Shown: positions 18,424-27,790 of the stretch, piece by piece | How positions within the stretch are numbered: the stretch's first letter is position 1 | How the letters are laid out: each line of letters begins with the position of its first letter | From: Xenorhabdus miraniensis | GTDB lineage: Bacteria > Pseudomonadota > Gammaproteobacteria > Enterobacterales > Enterobacteriaceae | Assembly (NCBI RefSeq): GCF_002632615.1 | Contig: NZ_NITZ01000002.1 | Location: forward strand, 25,182-89,181 | Reading direction: 5' to 3' | DNA: 64,000 nucleotides | Translations under genes and position numbers: made by a program | The notes under the pieces: generated by a model | The model's input: only the letters and a program-made list of their open reading frames with translations | What the model was told of the DNA's origin: nothing | The model's database searches: none

Positions 18424-20955
18424 GTGAAGTTCATAAAGTATTTTTTGATCCTTATCGTTGTTTGCATTTTATTGGGAACCGCCTCGATTTTTGGTTTATA
18501 CAAATATATCGAGCCGCAGTTGCCTGATGTCGCGACTTTGAAGGATGTCCGGTTACAGACACCTATGCAGGTGTTCAGTGCTGATGGCGAATTGATAGCC
18601 CAATATGGTGAAAAGCGTCGTCTGCCTCTTACCCTATCCGAAATGCCTCCTCTAATGGTGAAAGCGTTTATTGCCACAGAAGATAGCCGTTTTTATGAGC
18701 ACCACGGCGTTGATCCTATCGGGGTTATCCGAGCGGTTTCCGTTGTGATGACTTCGGGTCACGCTTCCCAAGGGGCAAGTACTATCACTCAGCAGCTTGC
18801 GAGAAACTTTTTCCTCAGCCCAGAGAAGACACTGATACGTAAGGCGAAAGAAGCGTTTTTGGCAATTAAGATCGAACAATTGTTGACGAAGGATGAAATC
18901 CTTGAGCTATATCTCAACAAGATCTATCTCGGTTATCGTGCCTATGGGGTCGGGGCTGCTGCTCACGTCTATTTTGGCAAGAATGTCAATGAGTTGACGT
19001 TGAGTGAAATGGCGATGATTGCCGGATTGCCGAAGGCGCCTTCAACGTTTAACCCGCTTTATTCCTACGAGCGGGCAGTCAACCGCCGCAATGTGGTGCT
19101 GGGGAGGATGTTGGAAGAGGGATATATCACCCGGCGCCAGTATGATGAAGCCAGAGACGAAAAATTGGTCGCCCGTTATCATACTCCACAGATTGTTTTC
19201 TCCGCGCCTTATCTGACTGAAATGGCACGTCAGGAAATGATCAATCGTTATGGCGAAAATGCTTATACCGATGGCTATAAGGTTTACACCACGATTACGC
19301 GCAAGACCCAATTGGCGGCTGTTGATGCTGTTCGTTCCAATGTGATTGATTATGATGTTCGTCATGGTTATCGCGGTGCGCAGGAAGTGTTGTGGAAAAG
19401 CAGCCAACCGGCATGGAGCCAAGCGCAGATTATCGATAAGCTGAAAACCTTGCCTAAATACGGCCCTCTGATCCCGGCAGTTGTCACAACCTCCAACGCC
19501 AATCAGGCAGAGGCGATGCGGGTGGATGGCAGTAAAGTTGAGTTGACGATGGCAGGGGTCCGTTGGGCACGTCCGTTCAAAACTGACAGTCTGCAAGGCG
19601 CTGTACCTCGTAGCGTCAATGAGGTCATTCAGGCCGGTGAGCAGATTTGGGTGAGAAAAGTCAACGACACCTGGTGGTTGGCGCAGCTCCCTGATGTCAA
19701 TGCCGCATTGGTTTCCATCAATCCGATAAACGGTGCGGTAGAAGCGCTGGTGGGTGGATTTGATTTTGAGCTGAGTAAATTTAACCGAGTGACACAATCA
19801 CTGCGTCAGGTCGGTTCCAATATCAAACCGTTCCTGTATGCCGCCGCGATGGACAAGGGACTGACGTTAGCTTCATTGCTGAATGATGCACCAATCAGCC
19901 GTTGGGATGCCGGAGCCGGGACGGACTGGCGTCCGAAAAACTCACCAGCGACTTATGATGGGCCAATTCGCCTGCGTCAGGGATTTGGGCAATCCAAAAA
20001 CGTGGTGATGGTTCGTGCTATGCGTGCAATGGGAGTCGATTATGCCGCTGATTATTTGAAGCGTTTTGGTTTGCCGGGGGAAAATGTTGTACGTACAGAA
20101 TCCTTAGCTTTGGGATCGCCTTCTTTTACCCCGATGCAATTGGTACGCGGCTATGCGGTGATGGTGAATGGCGGTTATTTGGTTGATCCTTACTTCATCA
20201 GCAAAATTGAAAATGATGAAGGGAAAGTGTTGTTTGAAGCCAAGCCTAAAACTGCCTGTCCGCAATGCGAAAATATTCCGGTGATTTATGGTGATACGGG
20301 GCGTTCCATCGAATTGTCCGAAGATTCCATTGAAAATGTGACGCACTCTGATATGCCGCAAAATTCAGCTTTGCCGCCTCAACCTGATCTGGAGGGGGTA
20401 TCGGCCAATGTGAATGTTAATGACCAGCAGTATGCTCCTCATGTTATCAATACACCGCTTGCGTTTTTGATGCGTGATGCGATGAACACCAATATATTTG
20501 GTGAACCGGGTTGGATGGGAACAGGCTGGCGTGCTGCCCGTGATTTGAAGCGCCGTGATATTGGCGGTAAAACGGGGACGACGAATAGTTCGAAAGATGC
20601 GTGGTTCTCTGGTTATGGCCCGGATATTGTCGCGACAGCTTGGATTGGTTTCGATGAACACAGTAGAAGTTTGGGACGCACACCGATATTAAAAGGGGAA
20701 GGGGGGGCTAAAACGGCTCAACCCATCTGGGATGATTTCATGAAAGCCGCGCTGGAAGGCGTTCCTGAGAAAATGATGGAGCCGCCTGCCGGTATTGTAT
20801 CCGTCACGATTGATCGGGTGACAGGCAAGTTATCCAACGGTGGCGGAAATACCCGTAAAGAATATTTTATCGAAGGGACACAACCGACGGAATATGCTGT
20901 ACCGGATGTGGGAACGACAGTCACTGAAAATGGCGAAAGCCATGAGTTGTTCTGA
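18424..20955 (+). CDS. mrcA: Penicillin-binding protein 1A
   Basis: Bifunctional class A PBP that polymerises and cross-links peptidoglycan. The 843-residue chain has an N-terminal membrane anchor (residues 5-27), a GT51 glycosyltransferase domain with EDSRFYEHHGVDP and QGASTITQQLARNFF, an OB-like insert, and the transpeptidase with SxxK at S465-K468 and KTGTT beginning at K716. The start is GTG, aligning with E. coli MKFVKYFLIL. It is divergent from hofM and followed by a strong terminator. Together with its LpoA-type activator (not in this window) it should serve mainly cell elongation. Confidence 0.96.
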   Translation: MKFIKYFLILIVVCILLGTASIFGLYKYIEPQLPDVATLKDVRLQTPMQVFSADGELIAQYGEKRRLPLTLSEMPPLMVKAFIATEDSRFYEHHGVDPIGVIRAVSVVMTSGHASQGASTITQQLARNFFLSPEKTLIRKAKEAFLAIKIEQLLTKDEILELYLNKIYLGYRAYGVGAAAHVYFGKNVNELTLSEMAMIAGLPKAPSTFNPLYSYERAVNRRNVVLGRMLEEGYITRRQYDEARDEKLVARYHTPQIVFSAPYLTEMARQEMINRYGENAYTDGYKVYTTITRKTQLAAVDAVRSNVIDYDVRHGYRGAQEVLWKSSQPAWSQAQIIDKLKTLPKYGPLIPAVVTTSNANQAEAMRVDGSKVELTMAGVRWARPFKTDSLQGAVPRSVNEVIQAGEQIWVRKVNDTWWLAQLPDVNAALVSINPINGAVEALVGGFDFELSKFNRVTQSLRQVGSNIKPFLYAAAMDKGLTLASLLNDAPISRWDAGAGTDWRPKNSPATYDGPIRLRQGFGQSKNVVMVRAMRAMGVDYAADYLKRFGLPGENVVRTESLALGSPSFTPMQLVRGYAVMVNGGYLVDPYFISKIENDEGKVLFEAKPKTACPQCENIPVIYGDTGRSIELSEDSIENVTHSDMPQNSALPPQPDLEGVSANVNVNDQQYAPHVINTPLAFLMRDAMNTNIFGEPGWMGTGWRAARDLKRRDIGGKTGTTNSSKDAWFSGYGPDIVATAWIGFDEHSRSLGRTPILKGEGGAKTAQPIWDDFMKAALEGVPEKMMEPPAGIVSVTIDRVTGKLSNGGGNTRKEYFIEGTQPTEYAVPDVGTTVTENGESHELF

Positions 20956-20980
20956 TTGATTCTGAGGCAGTAAGATAATG

Positions 20981-21014
20981 AAAAAGCCCTGTCAGAAAAC
21001 TGACGGGGCTTTTT
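20981..21014 (+). terminator. mrcA terminator
   Basis: AAAGCCCTGTCAG-AAAA-CTGACGGGGCTTTTT, a near-perfect stem ending in a T-run, 25 bases after the mrcA stop. Confidence 0.92.
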
Positions 21015-21318
21015 ATTACCAATGGATTATCAATAATTGGCTTCAGATAAACCGGGAAACCGTGATTCTATCGTAGTATGTTCCGGCGCACTTTCTGGTT
21101 TACCGTACCGATTCGGCCTTACTACATGCTGGCTGCTCCCGTGACACACTCTATTGGCATCGTCAGGTGCAGGTGCCGGCCCGGTTGCGAGAGAAATATC
21201 AGATAACACTCAGCAATGGAGTGAAAAACATCTGGCTACGGGAAAAATGATTCAACTGAACGTATCAACTACCGGAGTTTTGCAACAGCGCCATATAACT
21301 TTAGCCATCCAACGCCTA
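21015..21318 (+). pseudogene. Unidentified gene remnant between mrcA and fliB
   Basis: About 300 bases with balanced, coding-like composition but no intact gene. After a stop near 21153 one plus-strand frame stays open for roughly 55 codons to 21312, giving GAGAGPVAREISDNTQQW and then GKMIQLNVSTTGVLQQRHI. Its source is not recognised. It lies at the join where fliB has been placed between mrcA and nudE, so it may be debris of that event. Confidence 0.3.
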
Positions 21319-22554
21319 TCAATTATCTAATAAACAAATACACGCCAAGGCATCGCTCATCTGGCACTGTTCCATCAACGTCAATAAATTATCATTGATG
21401 CCAGTGACATGCATTTTCATGGAAAAATAGGCACTGAATATCAACTGAACGTCTTTTTCCGTCATCATCCGTTTTTCCACAATTGCGAGCGCCGATAAAT
21501 TGGTGCGTAGATAGAAATAATCCATCACCAATAAACTAAAGTGCGTCAATGCGTTATGTTGCCCTTTCACATCCCCATTAAAATTTGAAACATGCGGGAA
21601 CTGGCTGTGATAAAGCAGATAAGAAAATAGATTACGTAACACACTCGGTTCCTTCATACAGGAGTCCTGTGTCAGCAAATGCCATGTCTCCCGTAACCGT
21701 GCCATATTGTCTTCTGTTCGTTTCTGCGTTTGGTTTTCATCCAATTCCAGTTGATTAAGCGTATTCACATACGTGGATAACAAGAAGTCACCGCCACGTG
21801 ATAGCTCATAAATAAATTTACCGTATACGCCTAATACTGCGGTCTGAAATGCCACCGAAGAATGCGGTAGCTTACGTCGCTCTTCTGTTAGTTCGCCATT
21901 CTGTAAAGCAGCCAGTAAAAATTCGAATATCCCCTGAATTCGATCGAAATTTGCTTCTATCTCAAAATTGACTTTCTCCAGGAAAATCAGTAATTGCATG
22001 GTGGCATAAAGATTATCGTCAAATTGCGGTGATGACGCTTGAATAAGATTTAGACACCAAAGGTAAACAAGGTATTGAGGATCGGTCAAATCCGATTTTT
22101 TCGGTGCTTTCGCCAGGTAATGGTCTTCTTCTGTCAGTTGCATCGCATCTGCTGAAAAAAGAAGTTGCCGGATAACTTCAGGACAAGATAAGGAGAGACG
22201 TTTGAATGTTACATTACTGTACTCAACTTCACTACGCGGATATTCCCGACATGTATCACTCATCGCCGAAGGGCCGAGCTTGCAATAAATATTGCACAGC
22301 CGCTCTTCTGTCAGAAACGGACAGGCTTTTTGCTCATTTAAACGGATATAGGCATAGTTTCCTTTTTTCTCCGATTTCAGTACATGTGTCTGCGCGACTT
22401 GTTTGATTTCGATGCTGTCGGCATGGTGATATTTTTTATATGTTTTTTTATCCACACTGATGAACCAATCCTGGCAGCAATGTGAAATGCAATCAGAACC
22501 GACACACTGAAAGCGTTTAATAAACATCGGCGTGATGATTTTATGAATGAACAT
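21319..22554 (-). CDS. fliB: Flagellin lysine-N-methylase FliB
   Basis: Enzyme that methylates lysines of flagellin before export. The 411-residue product starts with the cysteine-rich family signature (FQCVGSDCISHCCQDW, residues 14-29) and has a second Cys cluster ACPFL...LCNIYCKLG...CREYP at about 77-107, consistent with an iron-sulfur type centre. In most bacteria fliB lies beside flagellin genes; here it stands alone between mrcA and nudE. The many conserved cysteines make the family call firm; activity on this organism's flagellin is inferred. Confidence 0.88.
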   Translation of the reverse strand: MFIHKIITPMFIKRFQCVGSDCISHCCQDWFISVDKKTYKKYHHADSIEIKQVAQTHVLKSEKKGNYAYIRLNEQKACPFLTEERLCNIYCKLGPSAMSDTCREYPRSEVEYSNVTFKRLSLSCPEVIRQLLFSADAMQLTEEDHYLAKAPKKSDLTDPQYLVYLWCLNLIQASSPQFDDNLYATMQLLIFLEKVNFEIEANFDRIQGIFEFLLAALQNGELTEERRKLPHSSVAFQTAVLGVYGKFIYELSRGGDFLLSTYVNTLNQLELDENQTQKRTEDNMARLRETWHLLTQDSCMKEPSVLRNLFSYLLYHSQFPHVSNFNGDVKGQHNALTHFSLLVMDYFYLRTNLSALAIVEKRMMTEKDVQLIFSAYFSMKMHVTGINDNLLTLMEQCQMSDALACICLLDN

Positions 22555-23126
22555 GATAGCGAGAGCTCGTGATGAATGTATAGAATGTATACATCAGGGT
22601 AACACGTAGGATTATCTCGGAATGGGCGAAGAGACTGAGATTTATTGCATTTATTACCTCATTAAATCATCTCCCTGTAACAGTGCCACTCAGTTCAGCA
22701 GTGGTAAGTGTAACGCAATGTTGGTATAGGAAACCTCATTTCGAATAGAGCCGGGTTTCAAGATTGCTGAATTACACTACGGCCTGTCAATATTCGTTAT
22801 CCAACCTAAAATATATTTATGCTCTGATCGTTTATTAAAAAATTATTCTGTTTCAATGGGGTTAATTGAGAGCAGTGACTCTTCGACGAAGGTTATGCTT
22901 TTATATGGGAGTTAATTCTAAGAAAAATAATAAATATGTTTATTTATTATTTTTGATAAAGTAAGTAAATTTTATGGAATATTATTTAACTATCATAAGA
23001 TATAAGAATAAAATAAAACCCTACTTTATTTAGGTGATTATTTTTTATTATCGTATTTGCTGAAACGGGTATTGAAATATCAACTTTAATACCCGTTTCG
23101 GAAATTAATTTACCTGAAATTCCTCA
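22555..23126. other. AT-rich spacer between nudE and fliB
   Basis: A 572-base stretch without a supported gene. It must hold the fliB promoter near 22560-22650, and ends with a 12-base inverted repeat just after nudE. The middle is AT-rich and looks noncoding on both strands. Confidence 0.5.
23062..23099 (-). terminator. Long-arm inverted repeat after nudE
   Basis: Perfect 12-base arms GAAACGGGTATT and AATACCCGTTTC around a 14-base loop, 28 bases beyond the nudE stop. There is no T-run on the minus side, so termination efficiency is uncertain; it may instead be a stabilising hairpin. Confidence 0.5.
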
Positions 23127-23678
23127 TTATTTTTTTGCTTGCAGGTAGCGTTGGGCAAAAAATAAGGCACTGACGTTTCTGGCTTCGTTGAAATCAGGAT
23201 GTTCCAACAGTGACATCATTTCAGAGACAGGCCAGCGTTTCTGCACCAAGGGTTCGGGTTCATCACCTTCCAGGCGTTCGGGGTACAGATCGTGAGCAAT
23301 CACAATATTCATCTTGCTGGAAAAATAGGAAGGCGCCATCGTCAATTTCGCCAGAAGTTCCAATTTTCCCGCTCCGAAACCAATTTCTTCCTTTAATTCC
23401 CGATTGGCGGCGTCAAAAACACTTTCCCCGGCATCAATGGCTCCTTTTGGAAAGCCTAACTCGTATTGTTCAATACCTACAGCATATTCGTGAATAAGGA
23501 TTAACTCATCGCCGATGATGGGAATAATCAGAACGGCTTCACGATTAGTCGGCTTCATACGCTCATAAACGCGTTTTACACCGTTGCTGAATTCAAGATC
23601 AACAGATTGAATATTGAATAAACGTGAGTGGGCAATGTCATTAACATTCAGTATCTTAGGTTTTTTCTGATCTATCAT
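23127..23678 (-). CDS. nudE: ADP-compound hydrolase NudE
   Basis: Nudix hydrolase acting on ADP-ribose, NADH and diadenosine polyphosphates. The Nudix box is complete: GAIDAGESVFDAANRELKEE followed by IGFG (about residues 76-99). Flanking motifs REAVLIIPI, MAPSYFSSKMNIV and EPEPLVQKRWP match the NudE subgroup. 183 residues, normal length, with GGGG upstream of the ATG. It is divergent from igaA, as in E. coli. Confidence 0.95.
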   Translation of the reverse strand: MIDQKKPKILNVNDIAHSRLFNIQSVDLEFSNGVKRVYERMKPTNREAVLIIPIIGDELILIHEYAVGIEQYELGFPKGAIDAGESVFDAANRELKEEIGFGAGKLELLAKLTMAPSYFSSKMNIVIAHDLYPERLEGDEPEPLVQKRWPVSEMMSLLEHPDFNEARNVSALFFAQRYLQAKK

Positions 23679-24035
23679 GCTTGCCCCTGATTGTTGTCAT
23701 ATGCTGGCTAATTGAAAACAGTAATGCGCCCAATTAATGAGATCTTCTCGGCTAATTCAGGTCTTGTGGTTAAATTGGAGACGCATCTAAACTTTGCTTT
23801 AATATGGCTGATTATGTTAGTAAATGATAGCGATTATCGCTTGAATGTATTTTTGTTACTATCTTACTCTTACAAAAAAAACTTTATTTTATGGAAAGGT
23901 ATGAGAAAATTTATATAACCTTTTGTAAATAAAATTAAAATGGAAGGCAAGAATAGGAATAGCCTGATTCTGATTGTTTCACGAGATTGTTATTCTGCCA
24001 GTCGCTGTATTGCTGTCATGGGCGTGGGGAAAAAA
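23679..24035. promoter_or_regulatory. Divergent nudE/igaA spacer
   Basis: About 360 bases, AT-rich, between the divergent genes when igaA is started at 24036. A 68-codon frame at 23712-23918 has no ribosome site or recognisable product and is not called. Confidence 0.4.
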
Positions 24036-26144
24036 ATGAGCTCATTGGTCATTATATTGGCTACTTTTATCATTAGCCTGATTATAATGGCTTCCTTTCT
24101 GAATTTCAGGTGGAAGCGGCTTGATAACGTGCGTTATCTACCGTCGATGGTCAAAACAGCCAGACGTAAATTGGAGGCTGATGAATATCAATCCATAGAA
24201 TCTTACTTGAGAAATGCTCATCTTCTGATGAAGCAAAGTAGCCGACATCAGGCAGGCTATCCGGCGTTACCTGTTAAAAGTGATAATGTTTATATCACCA
24301 GCCACCCTATTACCCGTTTTTCTGCCGCCAGAGATGAATCTCACCATTGGCGTTATTATGTTGATGAAACGGAAATACATTTCCCTGTTTTTCTTGAGCC
24401 ATTTATCACGCAGCAGAATACGATTGAAATTATTCAGACAAGCTCAATGCCGATTGTCATCGCTGTCAATGGTCACTCTCTGAAAGATTATCAGCAGGAT
24501 CTGTCCATCACGCGGGCGATAGCAAAAAAAGAGCATGCTTCCATCCAAAAAAATGGTAATTCAAGTGCTAACTTACTGTATATCCGCAAGGAGACATTAG
24601 AAGAATATCGCCTGAGACATTCAACAGGGATTCAGGAAGGCATTCTCATGAGTATGGGGCTTTCGATATGGTTTGTTGCCCTTTTCTTGCCCATACCCAT
24701 GTTCCCATGGTTAATGTCGGTTGCGTTCTTAGGCATATTGGGCAGTTTCTGGCCGCACTTTCGGTTGCCTTCGGGCCGAAAATTATCCAATATTCATTGT
24801 TTCAGCGGTATTCCCAAACGTTGGGGAGTCTTCAGTGAGTTTGAACCAGAGCAAAGAAAAAATATTTCACTGGGCGGTATTGATCTCATTTATCCGGCGC
24901 ATTGGGAACCCTATGTTTTCCACGATCTTGACCAGAATACAGATATAGACATGTACGCCAACTGCCATGTTACCCGGCAGGGGCGCTATCTTTCCTTACA
25001 TGAAGAAGAAAAACACTACCCTTATCAGCGCCACCGGAAAAATTTGATATTGGTGGTTTTCTCTGTATTGGCCATGTCATTGCTTTATTTTTACCAGCCC
25101 GTGAGTTTATCCATGCGGCTCAGTTTGGCTTGGTTATATGGCAACAATACTAAAGTTATTACCAGTTTTACTGAGCTGCAAAAAATGCCGTTGAAGCCAG
25201 GAGATGTCTTGAAGGTCAAAGGTGTCGGGATGTGTTATATGCCGCCCGATAGAGCATATGGGGGCGATATCTCGTACTTCGCTGCATTCGATTGCTACGG
25301 TGTCTATTGGAACAGTGAAACGCCATTACCAATACTGGAATCTAAAGCCGTTGAGAAGTCGGCTGCGCTGATTAAAATGGTTAATGAGCAATTGCATCCG
25401 TTTTCAAATAACAGGAAGATCAACCCAAGTCTGGATGAAGCTATTGTTAAATCCGGTATGATCCTGCTCGATAACTTTGCTCCAATCGTTTTAAAAACGC
25501 ACAGCTTATGTCAGAACGAGCCTGAGTGTAACCGCCTTAAAAACGCACTTGCCAATTTAGGGAACGCCAAGAATTGGAATACGCTATTAAACGATGCCAA
25601 AAAAGGAAAGCTGGATGGAACCAAAGTGTTATTGCGTTCTGCCAGTGCGGATGCGTTAGAAAAACTGGTTGATACGACGACGGCATCATTTATCTATAGG
25701 GAAATGGATAAAATTACCACTCTGATAAATAGTCCATCGCCGGGAGGTGTTTTGCTGATTAGTGCAGAGCAGAGAGAATTGATCGAATATCCGATGCGGG
25801 TAGGCAATATGTATGAACATACTGCTCTGGAACGATGGCAGGAATTAGAAGAAGTTTTAGGATTACTGATGAGGACGCCATTCGAAACAGGGGGGATCGT
25901 GACGGAATTGTCCGAGGACGCAAATGGGACCCGCCAGATCACGCTGCATCGTGAACCCGATACCAAGACTCTCATTCGTTATCTGGGCAGTTGTTTGCTG
26001 TTGGCAATATTGCTGACGACGTTCACGATCAACATGATACTGGTTATAAAGAAAAAGCAGAAAAACCGGCGTCGTCTCCAGCATATCACTCAATACTACG
26101 ATAACTGTTTCAAATCATCTTCATCGCCGATGGATTGGCGATAA
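24036..26144 (+). CDS. igaA: Rcs phosphorelay inhibitor IgaA/UmoB
   Basis: Inner-membrane protein that holds the Rcs envelope-stress phosphorelay in check through RcsD; called UmoB in Proteus and YrfF in E. coli. Membrane helices are seen at residues ~4-22, a pair near 200-240, one at about 340 and one near 645, with a long periplasmic domain between the last two. Conserved pieces include HAITRY-like HPITRF, NGHSLKDY, ISLGGIDLIYPAHWEPY and GRYLSLHEE. The ATG at 24036 has GGGG upstream and gives 702 residues, near the family's ~710; a longer frame to 23940 would add 32 residues before the first helix. Usually essential when Rcs is intact. Confidence 0.92.
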   Translation: MSSLVIILATFIISLIIMASFLNFRWKRLDNVRYLPSMVKTARRKLEADEYQSIESYLRNAHLLMKQSSRHQAGYPALPVKSDNVYITSHPITRFSAARDESHHWRYYVDETEIHFPVFLEPFITQQNTIEIIQTSSMPIVIAVNGHSLKDYQQDLSITRAIAKKEHASIQKNGNSSANLLYIRKETLEEYRLRHSTGIQEGILMSMGLSIWFVALFLPIPMFPWLMSVAFLGILGSFWPHFRLPSGRKLSNIHCFSGIPKRWGVFSEFEPEQRKNISLGGIDLIYPAHWEPYVFHDLDQNTDIDMYANCHVTRQGRYLSLHEEEKHYPYQRHRKNLILVVFSVLAMSLLYFYQPVSLSMRLSLAWLYGNNTKVITSFTELQKMPLKPGDVLKVKGVGMCYMPPDRAYGGDISYFAAFDCYGVYWNSETPLPILESKAVEKSAALIKMVNEQLHPFSNNRKINPSLDEAIVKSGMILLDNFAPIVLKTHSLCQNEPECNRLKNALANLGNAKNWNTLLNDAKKGKLDGTKVLLRSASADALEKLVDTTTASFIYREMDKITTLINSPSPGGVLLISAEQRELIEYPMRVGNMYEHTALERWQELEEVLGLLMRTPFETGGIVTELSEDANGTRQITLHREPDTKTLIRYLGSCLLLAILLTTFTINMILVIKKKQKNRRRLQHITQYYDNCFKSSSSPMDWR

Positions 26145-26225
26145 TCCGATGGGCTGTGTTACCCTCAGTCCGTTTTTTGCCGGCTCCGATTAGGCAGTGG
26201 GACCCGATAATTGGGAGAAGCTATC

Positions 26226-26639
26226 ATGTTGAATTCAGACACCGATCAGGCTGTGCGCCTTGATAAATGGCTGTGGGCTGCCCGTTTTTACAAGACCCGT
26301 TCCATCGCACGTGAAATGATTGAAGGGGGTAAAGTCCATTATAATGGGCAGCGGAGTAAGCCGGGTAAACTGGTTGAGTTGAACGCAAAGATCAAACTGC
26401 GTCAGGGCAATGATGAGAAAACGGTAATCGTCCTGGCATTGAACAGCCACAGACGTAGCGCTACCGAAGCGCAGCAACTTTATCAGGAAACGGCAGAAAG
26501 TATTATCAATCGGGAAAAAATGGCATTGGCCCGTAAAATGAATGCGCTGACGATGCCGCACCCTAATCGCCGTCCAGATAAAAAAGAACGGCGCACACTG
26601 ATTAAATTCAAGAACACAAAATTAAATGAGGCGGGATAA
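26226..26639 (+). CDS. hslR: Heat-shock protein 15 (S4-domain RNA-binding)
   Basis: Ribosome-rescue factor Hsp15, which binds 50S subunits carrying a nascent peptidyl-tRNA. The S4 RNA-binding domain opens at RLDKWLWAARFYKTRS and runs to about residue 70; the basic C-terminal tail has MPHPNRRPDKKERR. Started at the ATG at 26226 with GGGAGAAG upstream, giving 137 residues; the in-frame TTG at 26211 overlaps that site. It follows igaA after about 80 bases; yrfG, which lies between them in E. coli, is missing. hslO follows 26 bases on. Confidence 0.94.
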   Translation: MLNSDTDQAVRLDKWLWAARFYKTRSIAREMIEGGKVHYNGQRSKPGKLVELNAKIKLRQGNDEKTVIVLALNSHRRSATEAQQLYQETAESIINREKMALARKMNALTMPHPNRRPDKKERRTLIKFKNTKLNEAG

Positions 26640-26665
26640 CCGTCTCAGTGAAATGAGAGAAATTT

Positions 26666-27538
26666 ATGACCAAGCATGACCAATTACACCGCTTTTTATT
26701 TGAAAGCTACTCTGTCAGGGGGGAACTCGTCTCCGTCAGCGAGACTTACCAGCGGATGCTGGAAAATCATCATTTCCCTCAACCTGTGCAGCTGCTATTG
26801 GGTGAATTGTTGGTCGCAACCAGCCTGTTGACAGCGACATTGAAATTCAATGGGGATATCACCGTACAGATCCAGGGTGATGGTCCGGTCAAGTTAGCGG
26901 TAATTAATGGCAACAACCAGCAACAGATGCGCGGCACTGCACGCATTGATGGTGATATTAGTGCAGCCAGCAGTTTGAGAGACATGATAGGCAATGGCTA
27001 TATGGTCATTACTGTTACCCCTACAGAAGGTGAGCGCTATCAGGGGGTTGTGGCTCTGGAAGGCGATACGTTGGCAGATTGTCTGGATGCTTATTTCAGA
27101 CAGTCTGAGCAGTTACCAACCCGCTTGTTTATTCGTACCGGAATGCAGGATGGAAAAATGGCTGCGGGTGGCATGTTATTGCAGGTTTTGCCGAGTGTAC
27201 AAGAAGGCAGCGAGGATATGCTTGACCATCTGGTGCAACTTACTGCAACCATTAAGGGTGAAGAACTGTTTGCTCTGGATCCGAAAGAGATTTTGTATCG
27301 TCTTTATCATGAAGAAGATGTCACGCTCTATGAGCCTCAGCAGGTTGAATTTCGTTGCACATGTTCCCAACAACGTTGTGCTGATACGTTAGCGACATTA
27401 CCCGATGCTGACCTTCAGGAAATTTTGCACAACGATGGCAAAATCGATATGGAGTGTGAGTTCTGCGGGATGCACTATATTTTCGGTGAGAAAGAGGTCA
27501 GTGAAATAAAAGCGACGAAAAAAGAGCAGTCGCACTGA
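26666..27538 (+). CDS. hslO: Redox-regulated chaperone Hsp33
   Basis: Cytoplasmic holdase switched on by oxidation. The 290-residue protein keeps the four zinc-binding cysteines in [10 protein letters not shown] (C-x-C) and CEFCGMHY (C-x-x-C) near residues 232-269, and the conserved N-terminal core with RGTARIDG. The spacing of the Cys pairs is normal. It is cotranscribed with hslR and followed by a terminator. Confidence 0.96.
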   Translation: MTKHDQLHRFLFESYSVRGELVSVSETYQRMLENHHFPQPVQLLLGELLVATSLLTATLKFNGDITVQIQGDGPVKLAVINGNNQQQMRGTARIDGDISAASSLRDMIGNGYMVITVTPTEGERYQGVVALEGDTLADCLDAYFRQSEQLPTRLFIRTGMQDGKMAAGGMLLQVLPSVQEGSEDMLDHLVQLTATIKGEELFALDPKEILYRLYHEEDVTLYEPQQVEFRCTCSQQRCADTLATLPDADLQEILHNDGKIDMECEFCGMHYIFGEKEVSEIKATKKEQSH

Positions 27539-27605
27539 TGAAATATATGTACTGATTAGGTGGTTGCACTATTCGTGCCTAACTCGTGCATAACAGTTTT
27601 TCATG

Positions 27606-27627
27606 GGGCGTAAAATACGCCCTTTTT
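27606..27627 (+). terminator. hslR-hslO terminator
   Basis: GGGCGTA-AAA-TACGCCC followed by five T, about 65 bases after the hslO stop. Confidence 0.88.
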
Positions 27628-27790
27628 ATTATTTGCCCTTCTTTCATTCATTCCGTGCCCTGTGTCTCATATAAACTCAAAAAAAGTCATGTAATTCCAA
27701 TTTTTTGATAACAATCGCTGTTAATTAGTCATAATTATTTATTATCCCCCGCAGAGATAGAGATAAAGTATAACTGACCAGGAGCAACAA

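Noticed and set aside
23712..23918. 68-codon open frame between nudE and igaA
   Set aside because: No ribosome site, no recognisable product, and AT-rich sequence in which such frames arise by chance.
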